This document shows positions 28,732-38,600 of a DNA stretch of 64,000 nt, piece by piece. Location: assembly GCA_022822365.1 (NCBI GenBank), contig JAJEBV010000045.1, forward strand, positions 1-64,000. Reading direction: 5' to 3'. The stretch comes from Thermoanaerobaculia bacterium (GTDB lineage: Bacteria > Acidobacteriota > Thermoanaerobaculia > Multivoradales > Multivoraceae). The translations under genes and the position numbers were made by a program. The notes under the pieces are model-generated. The model ran no database searches, had not been told where the DNA came from, and was given only the letters and a program-made list of their open reading frames with translations. Positions within the stretch are counted from its first letter, which is position 1, and every line of letters starts with the position of its first letter.

Positions 28732-29732
28732 GGCAGCGCCTCCGCCGCGCCGAGTTCCAGCAGCAGGTCGAGACCGAGCGAGAAGCCGACCGCCGAGCAA
28801 TCGCCGCTGAGCGACCGGAACACCTTGTCGTAGCGACCGCCAACGCCGAGGGCGAGGGCGGTCCCCGGCGCGTAGGCGGCGAACATCAGGCCGTCGTAGT
28901 AGCCGCGCGGGCCCTCGCCGACACCGATGCGCGGGTCGAGGGCGGCGGCGGCGAACTCGGCGAGGTCGACCTCGACCTCGATGCCCCGGCCCCGGTACGC
29001 GGCGGCCAGGCGGTCGCGAAGCCCAAGGAGATCGGACACTGGCTCGGCGGAAGCGCCCAGTACCGAGAGGCTCGTCGGGTAGCCGCGCTCGACGACCTCG
29101 GCCAGGCCCGCCCGGCGCGCCGCGGTCCGGTCGCGGCTCGCGATGCGCAGCGCCAGGTCGGAGGCTTCGCGCTCGCCGGCGGCGGCCAGCAGGGCCTCGT
29201 CGAGCGCTCCGGCCACGCCGAGCACGACGCGCAGGGCGTGCTCCTCGCCGTCGCCGGGTACGGGAGCCTCGCCGCGCGCCTCGAGCAGCAGGTCGAAGAA
29301 CAGGGTCAGTACCGCAACGTCCGCTTCGGCCTCGTTGCCGCCGAGAAGCTCCGCGCCCAACTGCGAGTACTCGCGCATTCGACCCGGCCGCAGCGGCTGG
29401 TGACGCACGACATCGCCCCGGTAGTAGAGGCGCAACGGCAGCTCCAGCTCGTCGAGGTGTGGCGCGAGCAGCCGCGCCAGCATCGGCGTGAAGTCGCCCC
29501 GGAGAACGAGCAGTTGACCGTCACGGTCCACGAAGCGGTAGAGCTGCTCCAGCCGCCGACCGGTCAGCAGCGGCCGATAGGGCTCGAAGTAGTCGAGAAT
29601 GGGCAGCAGGACTTCTGCGAAACCCCGCTCCTCGAGCAGCGCGGAGAGCCGCGCCTCCAGCCGGCGGCGACGCTTCGCGCTGTCGAACAGGGCGGCCGAC
29701 ACTCCGGTCGGCAGGCCGGCGGAGATCTTCAT
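28728..29732 (-). CDS. hisZ: ATP phosphoribosyltransferase regulatory subunit
   Basis: This 334-residue protein related to class II histidyl-tRNA synthetase has motif-2-like LYYRGDVVRHQPLRPGRMREYSQLGAELLG and the C-terminal LALGVGGRYDKVFR with a GFSLGLDLLL end. Anticodon-binding and full catalytic motifs are absent, and it neighbours a short HisG, so HisZ rather than HisS is the right call. It binds histidine and activates HisG. The ATG at 29732 overlaps the aroDE stop. Confidence 0.93.
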   Translation of the reverse strand: MKISAGLPTGVSAALFDSAKRRRRLEARLSALLEERGFAEVLLPILDYFEPYRPLLTGRRLEQLYRFVDRDGQLLVLRGDFTPMLARLLAPHLDELELPLRLYYRGDVVRHQPLRPGRMREYSQLGAELLGGNEAEADVAVLTLFFDLLLEARGEAPVPGDGEEHALRVVLGVAGALDEALLAAAGEREASDLALRIASRDRTAARRAGLAEVVERGYPTSLSVLGASAEPVSDLLGLRDRLAAAYRGRGIEVEVDLAEFAAAALDPRIGVGEGPRGYYDGLMFAAYAPGTALALGVGGRYDKVFRSLSGDCSAVGFSLGLDLLLELGAAEALP

Positions 29733-31414
29733 CGCTGCCGCGCCTCCAGACCCAGGGCCGCGGCGCCGACCTCAAAGGGCAGGACCTTCCCGGTCATTGC
29801 CTCGAACTGTGAGAGACCCTGATGCAGGAGCACCTCCCGGCCGCCGATGACCACGAGGCCCCTCGCCGCGAGCGCCCGGCTCCAGGGCGTCGGACCGCCG
29901 CCGTAGACCAGCTCGACCGCGGCAGCCGACGGTCGAAGCGCAGCCGGGTCGCAAGGCGGCGGATCGTCATTCCTTTGACCGAGAGACGTCGCGTTGACAA
30001 CGAGGTCGAAGGCACCGGGTTCCAGCTCTTCGACCGGCACGAAGGCGACGCCGAGCGATTCGGCAGCCTCGCGCCCGCTCGACTCCGTGCGGTTGGCGAG
30101 CGCCACCTCGGCGCCGGCAGCAGCGAGACCGGCGGCGGCGGCTCGCCCCGCCCCGCCGGCGCCGATCACGACGGCCGCGCGGCCCGCCAGGTCGATGCCG
30201 CGACGGCGAAGCGGGCCCACGACCCCTTCCGGGTCCGTACTCTCCGCCCGCCACCGGGTGCGCGGGTCTTCTGACCCGCTGCCGCCGGAGGCGGCCAAGA
30301 AGTCGCGCCGCGAAGCGGCGACCTTCCCGCGCCGGGCTCCGGCGCCACTACCTTCCGGCAACAGGGTGTTCGCGCCCTGCGTCCCGCGCGCCAGCTCCCC
30401 CGCCTCGCAGGCCGCCGCGAGCGCCGCCGCCTTGTGCGGCGCGGTCACGCTCAGGCCGGAGAGCGGCAGGCCGGCCCGGTCGAAGAAGTCGGAGAGCACG
30501 ACCTCGCGCCAGAAGGCCTCGAAGTCCGGCGCGTCGAAGGCGACGTAGAGGGCATCGCCACACGGCGCGTTGCCGGCGGCCTCGCGTTCTCCAGCGGCGG
30601 CGAGATGTCGATAGCCCGCGTTATGAAGCCGCGGCGACAGACTGTGGATCGCCGGATGGCCGATCACGCCGAACAGCCGCGACGCCCGGCGGAGGCGCGG
30701 CAGGTCGTAGTCGGCCCGCAGACGTTCGATGGAGGGCTGCCCCGGAGCGGCGGCCACGGTGCCCGCGGCGCCGTAGACCCAGGGCGCACCAAGCCGCAGC
30801 GCAACGAGCCGCGTCCAGTAGCCGATGGCGCCCATGGCGAACGCGACGACGTCCGACCTTCCGGTAGCGAGCAGGAGTTCAAGCGGCAGGAGTTCCTCGC
30901 CCGAACGGGTGGCCGCCGTCACCAGCTTGTAGAGCCATGCCTCCGCCGCCTGCGCCTGCCTCAGACGACCGCGCAGCGCCTCGACGCTGCTGGCGCGCCC
31001 GTGCCACGAGACGATCCGCCGTTCCGGCGGGATCTGCCGAAGAACCTCAGGCAGCAGGTCCCGGTCCGCCTCGAGATCCACCAGGTCGTAGCCGCGGGCC
31101 ACGGCGAGACGGGCCGCCCGCTCTTCCGGATCGTCCGGCCCGCGGCCGCCTTCCGCCTGGCTCCGCAGCGTATAGAGGAGTTCGCCCGCGAAGCGCTCCC
31201 GCAGCCACTCGACGCCGACGTCGCCGACCAGATCCGCGCGCACCTCGAGGCAGTCCGCCTGCTCCGAGAGCGTGCGCACCTCGTCGCCGGACGCGCTGGG
31301 CGCCTCGGTCAACGACGCCACCAGGGTCGCGCTCTGTACGACCTCCGCACAAGTCGCGCTCCGCGCGACCTCCGGGGGGGTGGCGGTTCGGGGTTCGTCG
31401 GTTGTCGGGTTCAA
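29729..31414 (-). CDS. aroDE: bifunctional 3-dehydroquinate dehydratase (type I) / shikimate dehydrogenase
   Basis: This 561-residue fusion starts with the aroD part (about 30-240): CLEVRADLV, RIVSWHG and the Schiff-base lysine in LYKLVTAA (Lys163). The aroE part (245-560) has GVIGHPAIHSLSPRLHN, SVTAPHK (Lys328), GANTLL, the NADP loop VIGAGGAGRAAAAGLA, NRTESSG and VNATSLGQ. The usual NTD triplet reads STD here (Asp394 kept). Residues about 365-386, just before it, are encoded by a REP-like element. It makes shikimate and is the first gene of the operon. The start is TTG at 31414 with an AAGGAGGT ribosome site 9 bases away, and that site is buried in a hairpin. Confidence 0.93.
   Translation of the reverse strand: MNPTTDEPRTATPPEVARSATCAEVVQSATLVASLTEAPSASGDEVRTLSEQADCLEVRADLVGDVGVEWLRERFAGELLYTLRSQAEGGRGPDDPEERAARLAVARGYDLVDLEADRDLLPEVLRQIPPERRIVSWHGRASSVEALRGRLRQAQAAEAWLYKLVTAATRSGEELLPLELLLATGRSDVVAFAMGAIGYWTRLVALRLGAPWVYGAAGTVAAAPGQPSIERLRADYDLPRLRRASRLFGVIGHPAIHSLSPRLHNAGYRHLAAAGEREAAGNAPCGDALYVAFDAPDFEAFWREVVLSDFFDRAGLPLSGLSVTAPHKAAALAAACEAGELARGTQGANTLLPEGSGAGARRGKVAASRRDFLAASGGSGSEDPRTRWRAESTDPEGVVGPLRRRGIDLAGRAAVVIGAGGAGRAAAAGLAAAGAEVALANRTESSGREAAESLGVAFVPVEELEPGAFDLVVNATSLGQRNDDPPPCDPAALRPSAAAVELVYGGGPTPWSRALAARGLVVIGGREVLLHQGLSQFEAMTGKVLPFEVGAAALGLEARQR
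30256..30320 (+). repeat. REP-like palindromic element, copy C, inside the aroDE coding sequence
   Basis: The plus strand reads GGGTGCGCGGGTCTTCTGAC and on through two hairpins (GCGGGTCTTCTGACCCGC, then GCCGCCGGAGGCGGC), followed by a third (CGCCGCGAAGCGGCG). The first two are the same as in the intergenic copies near 31717 and 46955. The reading frame of aroDE is kept, and the element adds about 20 residues (AASGGSGSEDPRT and neighbours). Confidence 0.75.
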
Positions 31415-31420
31415 AGCGGG

Positions 31421-31450
31421 AAGACCTCCTTCGATCCGGAAGGAGGTCTT
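31421..31450 (-). promoter_or_regulatory. Shine-Dalgarno-sequestering hairpin in front of aroDE
   Basis: On the minus strand AAGACCTCCTTC pairs perfectly (12 bp) with GAAGGAGGTCTT across a 6-base loop. The 3' arm holds the only good ribosome-binding site (AAGGAGGT) of aroDE, 9 bases before its TTG. No U tract follows, so it looks like a translational on/off switch rather than an intrinsic terminator. Confidence 0.8.
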
Positions 31451-31498
31451 TCTCGCTCACCCTCGTCCCGGACCGTGCGTACCGGGACCTGGCCCGGG
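31432..31498 (-). promoter_or_regulatory. alternative-pairing region of the aro-his-trp leader
   Basis: Between the leader-peptide stop and the aroDE ribosome site, several mutually exclusive pairings can be drawn by eye. CCCGGG (31493-31498) can pair with CCCGG (31482-31486). GTCCCGG and CCGGGAC close a hairpin at 31465-31488. CGGTCCGG (31468-31475) can pair, with one G-U, with CCGGATCG (31432-31439), which includes the loop of the SD hairpin. Such chained alternatives are what ribosome-position attenuators use. Which state wins has not been computed. Confidence 0.5.
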
Positions 31499-31499
31499 T

Positions 31500-31604
31500 T
31501 CAGCCCTTGCCGTGACCGTGAGTCCACCAGGACGTCGCGAGAACTCCGGTCGCCGGAGCGACGGAGACGGCGACGAACGCGGAAGTGCTGGCAGGTGAGT
31601 TCAT
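31500..31604 (-). CDS. putative leader peptide with Trp-Trp and His-Gly-His codons
   Basis: This 34-codon ORF starts at ATG 31604 and ends TSWWTHGHGKG-stop. The two Trp codons are at 31529-31524; the His codons are at 31520-31518 and 31514-31512. It lies between a strong promoter and the first gene of an operon making tryptophan, histidine and their shikimate precursor. This matches the logic of trp/his leader peptides, in which a ribosome starved of Trp or His would stall here and change the folding downstream. No good Shine-Dalgarno is visible before the ATG. The N-terminal part (MNSPASTSAFVAVSVAPATG) is unremarkable. The identification rests on position and codon content, not on homology. 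Confidence 0.65.
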   Translation of the reverse strand: MNSPASTSAFVAVSVAPATGVLATSWWTHGHGKG

Positions 31605-31649
31605 GACGCGGTGCGGACGGAACGAGCCGGAACGACTCCAAGAGGCCGG

Positions 31650-31678
31650 ATACTGCACCGGAAGGTGCGGACTGTCAA
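31650..31678 (-). promoter_or_regulatory. promoter of the aro-his-trp operon
   Basis: On the minus strand TTGACA (31673-31678) and CAGTAT (31650-31655) are separated by exactly 17 bases. The -35 is a perfect sigma-70 consensus. Transcription would start near 31643, giving about 40 nt before the leader ATG and about 230 nt before aroDE. Confidence 0.7.
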
Positions 31679-31716
31679 GCAGCTTCCGCACGGCTTGCAT
31701 GGACCTGGGCGCCTAC

Positions 31717-31800
31717 TGGGTGCGCGGGTCTTCCGACCCGCTGCCGCCGAAGGCGGCCAGGAAAACGGGCCGGCCTTAGGCCGGCTCCGCTTTCGCGGCC
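31717..31800 (+). repeat. REP-like composite element, copy D (long, three-hairpin form)
   Basis: TGGGTGCGC leads into hairpin I (GCGGGTCTTCCGACCCGC), hairpin II (GCCGCCGAAGGCGGC) and hairpin III (GGCCGGCCTTAGGCCGGC), ending CTCCGCTTTCGCGGCC. The architecture matches the copy at 46955-47032 nearly throughout. It lies between the aro-his-trp promoter and the downstream end of the neighbouring membrane-protein gene. Confidence 0.8.
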
Positions 31801-31817
31801 AGTTCCATGCAGCCTGC

Positions 31818-32546
31818 CTACGCCTCCGACGTGAGTTCGCTTCTCCCCCGGTACATGCCCACCCCGATGATGGCGAAGAGGAGCGAACCCAACGCCTGCA
31901 TGCCGTTGTCGTTCAACAAGAGCACCGCGGCCTCGATCCCCGAGACGTGCTGCAGGACCAGGAAGTTGACCGCTCCCCCGACCCCCACGAGGACGAATCC
32001 CCAGGAGGCCAGCTTGAAGATGCTCATCGAATCGAAGCGGGCGGCAAGGCCGAGGCCGACCAGGACGGATCCGATCGGATAGACGGAAACCAGCGCGATG
32101 ACGATGCCGGCCATCGAGACGTACGTGCCCACGGCGAGGGACTCGAACATCGCCTGATCGGCGCCGGACTCCATGCCGCGCTGCATCAGGTGGACGCTGA
32201 AGTGCCTCATGCCCATCGCGACGACGTAGAGGGCCCATCCGAACATGCTCACGTAGGCCCCCAGCCGCAGGCACGTACCGCCGGGCCCTTGCTCGGCCAG
32301 GCGGAGCCATGTGGAGGCGGCGTACCCGTAGAGGAACATCCCGATGATCGACAGCATGGACGCCAAGTGCGCCAAGCTGGCGTTCGCCGCCGCGGCGTCG
32401 AGCGCGGCCGAGAAGTCGGTCTGGTCCACCGGGTTGAGCAGCACGCCCCCGGGCCAGAGGAACGCTGCCAGAACCAGCAGGACGACACCGACGATGAGGG
32501 CCAGGCCACCCTGCCTGGTGACGGGGTTCGTCGTCGAAGGGGCCAT
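31818..32546 (-). CDS. hypothetical multi-pass membrane protein
   Basis: This protein of about 242 residues has roughly seven hydrophobic helices, such as GLALIVGVVLLVLAAFLWPG, MLSIIGMFLYGYAAST and LGSLLFAIIGVGMY. It has no obvious catalytic motif and could be a DUF4386-like protein, but this is not certain. The ATG at 32546 is chosen because AAGGAGA lies 7 bases upstream; an earlier in-frame start (32609) would add 21 polar residues. It lies between the 4160-aa gene and the aro-his-trp leader, on the same strand. Confidence 0.65.
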   Translation of the reverse strand: MAPSTTNPVTRQGGLALIVGVVLLVLAAFLWPGGVLLNPVDQTDFSAALDAAAANASLAHLASMLSIIGMFLYGYAASTWLRLAEQGPGGTCLRLGAYVSMFGWALYVVAMGMRHFSVHLMQRGMESGADQAMFESLAVGTYVSMAGIVIALVSVYPIGSVLVGLGLAARFDSMSIFKLASWGFVLVGVGGAVNFLVLQHVSGIEAAVLLLNDNGMQALGSLLFAIIGVGMYRGRSELTSEA

Positions 32547-32615
32547 ATCCGTCTCCTTTCGGGCGCGCGGAAAACGCTGAGTTTGTCGGGAACCAGGAGA
32601 CGTTATCACCCCCGG

Positions 32616-35600
32616 TCAAGCGCCCTCCTTCTCGAGACACTCCAGCACCTTCCGCACCGGCGTCCAGCCGGACCACACCGTCTCGCTTGTCTTCGCCTCC
32701 TTCACGGTGTACGGCGTGGTCGGCTTCGCCGTCGCGCCCACCCAGTCGGGAAGCTCCTTGTCGGCGCGCTCCTGCTGGTAGGCGATGAGCACGCGGTACC
32801 AGTTCGCGCCGTAGTTCGGAGACCGGTTCCTGTTGTGGTCGTAGTAGTCCGAGACCTGTTTCCACTGGGCGTCGCTCACGCAGGGGGCCGGCGGCGGGTC
32901 GTCATCCTCATCGTCATCCGGGGGATCCTCGTCCTTCGTGGAGTCGCCGGGGCTGGTCGGGGCCACGTCGATGGTCCCCGTGCCGGCGAGATCATCGAGG
33001 TGTTGCGTGTCGCCGTTCTCGTCCTCGTAGGCCGGGGTGACCGTCACCGTGATCGTCATCGCCTCGGCGGCGTCGTGCTGGAAGGTCCAGTTCGTCTCCG
33101 TCCAGCCGAACGCGGCGCCCTGTACGTGGTTCCGTTCATCGGCCAGGGCGCTCGTGGTCTCGTACTCGACCAGATAGCTCGTGGCGTGCTCGACCGCGTC
33201 CCAGGTGACCTTCGCGTTGGCGGCGTCCACTGCCGTCACATGGACGTTGGACACGGCCTGCGACGGCGCGGGTGGCCCCTCGGCCCGCCGCGGACCGCCC
33301 GAGTCGCCCTTGATGGTGAAATCGATGCCCGGCGCGCTGCGCAGCGAATTGTAGGCGCCCGTCACCCCCATGTAGGAGGCCCGCCCCTCGTACTCGTAGG
33401 CGGGCGTTTCGGCAATGAACACCCGGAAGCGTTCGTCGCCTTCGTTCGCGCCGTCGCTCCGTATCGGAATGACCAGTTCGCCGGGCTTGCCGTAGCCGAG
33501 CACGCCCACGTTGTAGTAGTCGATGCCCTTTTCTTGGTCGCGTCTCAGGAACCCGCCGATCGTATTGTGGCCGCGTTCGGCCCGGTCGAGGTCGTCGAAG
33601 TCGGTGGTGAGGTTCTGCACGCCGATGGTGACGTTGTACCAGTCGTAGGGCCTCGATCCCGACGTCCGTTTCCGTCCCGCCTTCCCGTGTAGCAGCACGA
33701 TCACCGTGCTCCCTTCCTCGACCGTGCGGCTGGCGATCGGCCACCGCCCGCCCAGCACCTGCATGTAGGTGGTGCGATCGTTCAAGCTGTCGTTCACGAA
33801 GATCTTCGTACTCGGCAGCCCCGACAGCGACGCGCCGTCCACGCCGGAGACGCCCGTCAAACGGAAATCGGCCGTGCGGATTCCCGAGGCCCAACGGTTC
33901 ACGGTGTGGTTCGCGGAGTACAGGTAGAGGTCTACATCCTTTGGTGCGCTCGGACCGGTAATCGTCAGCGTGCCGGTCGTGGCGCCGTCAGTGTGGTTGA
34001 GCGACACGCCGCTGTGGGACAGGCTCGCCCTGACGTTGAAGTCGACGCTGAAGTCGACCGTCAGGGACTCTCCCGAATCCAGGGCGCGCGACAGGCGCAA
34101 TCGCATCCTCGCCGGGTCGCCGCTGGCGCCTTCCGTGGCAATCGCATCCGCGGAGTGCAGGGCCACGGTCGGCGGCGCAGCCGGAAGCGTCAGCGAAACG
34201 ACCGCGCTCGCCCGCGAACCATGAGAGTTCACCGCCAACACGCGGAAGTCGTAAGTGGCGCCGGCCACAAGTCCCGAGATCGCCGCCGTTTCCGCCCCCG
34301 CGGCCTCCGTGGCCGCCGTGGTCCAGGCGCCCCCGCCCGTCCGCTGCTCGACCCGGAAACCCGTCTCGTCGGAGGATCTGTCCGTCCAGGACACCGTGAC
34401 CTCGGTCACGCCGGTTGCCTCGACGGAGACGGCGCCCGGCGCCTCGGGCGCGCCGACCAGGTCGAACCGCGCCACGTTGCTCGGCGAGGACAGGCCGTTC
34501 ACGTCGTGCCGCGCGAAGACACGGAACTCGTAGCTTGAGGTCGCCACGAGACCCGTCACCTCGAGCGTCGTCTCGTCCGCGGCGGCCTCCGCGGCGAACC
34601 GGGTCCAGGCGGACACGCCAACGGTGCGGTACTCGGCGACGAAGCTCGTCTCGTCGGTCGACTCGTCCGTCCAGGAGAGCGCGACGCTGGTAGCGGCCTT
34701 GCGCCGGGCGGCAAGCCCGCTGGGCGGAGGAGGCGGCATGGTGAGCCGTACGGCTTCACTCGACACGGCGCCATCCGCCGTGACGGTCCGCACCCGGAAC
34801 CGGTAGGCAGCGCCCGGGTAGAGACCGGAAACACTTGCCTGCTCCGCGCCGGCGGCAAGGGTCGCCTCCGTGACCCAGCCCGGCTCGGCGCCCCGGATCT
34901 GGACTTCGTAGCCCGTTTCCTCGGACGATTCGTCGACCCATTCGAGCGTCACCGACGTGGACCCCGCGGGCGCCACGACAAGGCCGGAGACGGCGCGCGG
35001 CTCGGCGAACGTGTCGAACTCGATCCACTTGCTGTCGTAGGCGCCTTTGTCCTCGTGGTGGGCCAGCACCCGGGCGTAGTACTTCATGTTCGGTTCGATG
35101 CCATGGAAGACGCCCACCGTGCTGTCCGGATCCGACCGGGCGTAGGACCAGGCGCCGTTCTCCGGCCGGATGACGGCGAAGTAGTCCGTCTCGTCGGTCG
35201 CCCGGTCCTGCCAGGTCAATCGGACCGTGATGGGGCTCGTGAGCTTCGCCTTCAGCTTGTTCGGCGGCGTGGGCGGATCGCCCCTCAACAACGACAGCCT
35301 GTGGTTGGTGACCGTCGCGGCGCTGCTCCGACCGACCGCGTTCACGGCCCGCACTTCGAAGCTGTACGTGTCCGGCTTGAGGCCCGTCAGCGTCGCGCTC
35401 TCCTGGCCGGCCGGATACACCGCGTACACCTTCGATGCAAAGTTGTTGCCGCTATAGCTCACCTCGTAGGCCGTCTCGTTCGTCGCGACGTCCGTCCAGG
35501 TGAGTTCCCGGCGCGTCTGGCCGACGAACCCCGCAGCCAGGTTCGTCGGCGCGGCCGGCACGGTGTCGACGCTGGTAGTCGCGGTGGCGACGAGGCTCCA

Positions 35601-38600
35601 GGAGACGCCCTTGCCGTTCTCGGCGCCGACCCGGAACTCGTAGGTCGTTTCCGCCGCCAGTCCCGTGACCGTCGCCTGGTTCGCGTCCTCCTCCGCGGTC
35701 AGGAACGTCGTCCAGGCCGCACCGCCGCGGGCGACCCGGTAGTCCACCACGAAGCCCGTCTCGTCCGACGATGCGTCCGTCCAGCCCACGACGACCGCCG
35801 ATGCGCCCGAAGCCGTCGCGACAATCCCCGTGGGCGCAGCGGGCGCGCCGAACGGACCCACGGTGACCACCCGGCTGGGCGAGGACAGGCCGTTCGCCGC
35901 GTGCTTCGTGAACACGCGGAAGGCGTAGTTCCGCCGTCTGGAGAGGCCGGTCACCGCCAGTGACGTCACCCCGACATCGGTCGGCCAGACGGTCCACTCC
36001 CTGGCGTTGGCCGCCTTGTACTCGATGACGAAGGTCACGTGGAGGACCGGCTCGCGGTCGACCCAGGACAGCTTGACCCGCGAGCCGCTCGTCCGGTTCG
36101 CCCGCAGGTCGCCCGGCGCCGGCGGCGGCGTGGTGAGAGACACGGCGACGCTGGGCGTCGAGCCGTCCGCGTTCAGGGCAACGACGCGGAACTCGTAGGC
36201 CGTGCTCGTCTCCAGACCCGCGACAACGGCCCGGGTGACGCTCGCCCCGACCTCGGGGCCCACCGTCCAGCCGCCAGAACCGCCGGAATCAACGCGGTAC
36301 TGGACCTGGAAGCCGGTTTCGTCCGCCGCGTTGTCCGCCCAGGTGACGAGGACGCTGGTGGAGCCCGTCGGCGCCGCCGCCACCGCGGAGGCCGCGGCGG
36401 GCGCACCGCCCGCGCCCACCCGCGCCACGCCGCTGGGCGAGGAGCGGCCGTTCGCGCTCTCGGCGAAGACGCGGAACTCGTAGGTTGTGCCCGACGTCAG
36501 GCCGGTCACCGTGATGGACGTAGCGTCCGCCGCCGCTTTCGTTCCGAACGCCGTCCAGGCCGACCCGCCGGTCGCCCGGTACTCGGCGACGAAGCCCGTC
36601 TCGTCCGACGAGGCGTCCGTCCAGGTCAGGGTTACGCTGGTCGCCGTCGTCGTCGCCGCCAGCAGGCCGGTTGGAGCGGCCGGCGGCATGGTGAGCGACA
36701 CGGGATCGCTCGGCACGGCGCCGTTCGCGTTGACGGCCGCCACCCGGATCGCGTACGTCGTGCTGGGGAGAAGCCCCTCAACCGTTGCTGTTTCGACGTT
36801 CGCATCGACGGAGGCCGCCGCAACCCAGTCGCCCAGGCCGACGCGGGTCTCCACGGTGAAGCCCGTCTCGTTCGTGGCGCCGTCCGTCCAGGTCACGAGG
36901 GCGCTCGTCGACCCGGAGGCTGAAGCACCAACGTTCGTCGGCGCCGGCGGGCCGCCGAGCATCTCGATGGTCACAACGTTGCTCGGGCTCGACGGGCCGT
37001 TCGCCGCGTGCTTCGCAAACACCCGGAACTCGTACGTCTTGCCGGGCGACAAACCCGTTACGACAAGCGAACTCGCGTTCGGAACCGCCTCGGTGACGAA
37101 GGTCGACCAGGTCTTTGCCTTGGCGATCCGGTACTCCGCGACAAACCCCGTCTCGTCGGTCGAGGCGTCGGTCCAGCTCAGCGTGACGCTCGAGGGGCTC
37201 GCCACTGTCGCGACAAGCCCTGTCGGCGGCGCCGGCGGCATGGTCAGGGAGACCACGTTGCTCGGAGAGCCCCCATGCTCGTTCCAGGCGAGCACCCGGA
37301 ACTCGTAAGCCGTGCTGGCCGCAAGCCGCGGTACGGAGACCGTCGTCGTGTCCCGGTTGGCGAGCGCGGCCTCCGTCCACTCCGTCTCGCCCGCAAGCCG
37401 ACGCTCCACCCTGAACACGGACTCGTTCGTCGAGTTGTCCGTCCAGGTGGCGGTGGCCGTGGTGGAACCGGCCGCCACGACGGCGAAGTCGGTCGGCGCG
37501 GCGGGCGCTCCCAGCGCCGCCAGGATCGCCACGTTGCTCGGGTCGGAGAGACTGCCGCCCGACCCCATCGCACGGACGCGGAATTGGTAGCCCACGCCCG
37601 CCGTCAGGCCGGTCACGGTAATCGTCGTGGCGTTGGCGGCGGCCGACGTGCCCCAGGTCGTCCAGGCCTCGACGTCCAGGGCGCGGTACTCGATGGCGAA
37701 GCCCGTCTCGCGCGTCGAGGTGTCAGCCCAGGTCAGCGTCGCGCCGGTCGGGCCCGCTGCCGTCACGGTCAGCCCGCTGGGCGCCTCCGGCGGCAGGTGG
37801 ACCGTCACCTCACCGCTGCGCGCCACGCCGTTCGCGTTCCGGGCGGCGACCCGGAAATCGTAGGACTGCCCCGCGACCAGGCTCGTGACGCCGGCGAAGT
37901 TCGTGTCCGCGCCCACCGTGACGACGGTCGCCCACGGATTCGACCCGCTCCGCTGCTCCACGTCGAACGCGACCTCGTCGGTGGAGTTGTCTACCCAGGT
38001 CAGGGCCACGCGGGTCGATCCCCGCGGCGTGACGACGAGGCCGGATGGCGCGGTCGGCGTGCCGAGCTGGTTCAGCGTTTCCGTTTCGCTGGGCGTGGAT
38101 AGTCCGTTCCGGCGGTGCCTGGCGTAGACCCGGAACTGGTAGGAGACGCCGACCGTCAGGCCGGTGACCACGGCCGACCGCGCATTCGCCGGCGCCTCGG
38201 GACTCCAGGTGGTCCAGGCGGGCGCCGCCGACTGCCGATACTCGATGACGAAGCTCGTCTCGTCGGGCGAGAGGTCCTGCCAGTAGACGCCGACGCTCGT
38301 GCCGCTCTCGGCCGCGACGCCGGTGATCCGAGGCGCGGGAGGCGGCATGACGAGATTGACCCCCGCGGACGGGGTCGCGCCATGGGAGTTCGTGGCGGCT
38401 ACGCGGAACTCGTAGCCCCGGCTCGCCGTAAGGCCCGTGACCTGCGCCGACTGCGTTCCGGCCGACACGCTCGAACCCTCCGTCCAGGCCACGGGACCGC
38501 TCCGGTAGTCCACCCGGAAGCCCGTCTCGTTCGACGAGGCATCCGTCCAGGACAGGTTGACCGTGGTCGAACCGGCCGCCGCGGCGGACACTCCGGTCGG

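Noticed and set aside
28728..29732. Histidyl-tRNA synthetase
   Set aside because: The protein has class II synthetase-like motifs but is too short, lacks the anticodon domain and sits next to a short HisG, which fits HisZ.
31411..31641. A second overlapping small minus-strand ORF (76 codons) in the aro-his-trp leader
   Set aside because: It runs through the SD hairpin and past the aroDE start, is arginine-rich and has no Trp. The 34-codon ORF with WW and HGH fits a leader peptide far better.
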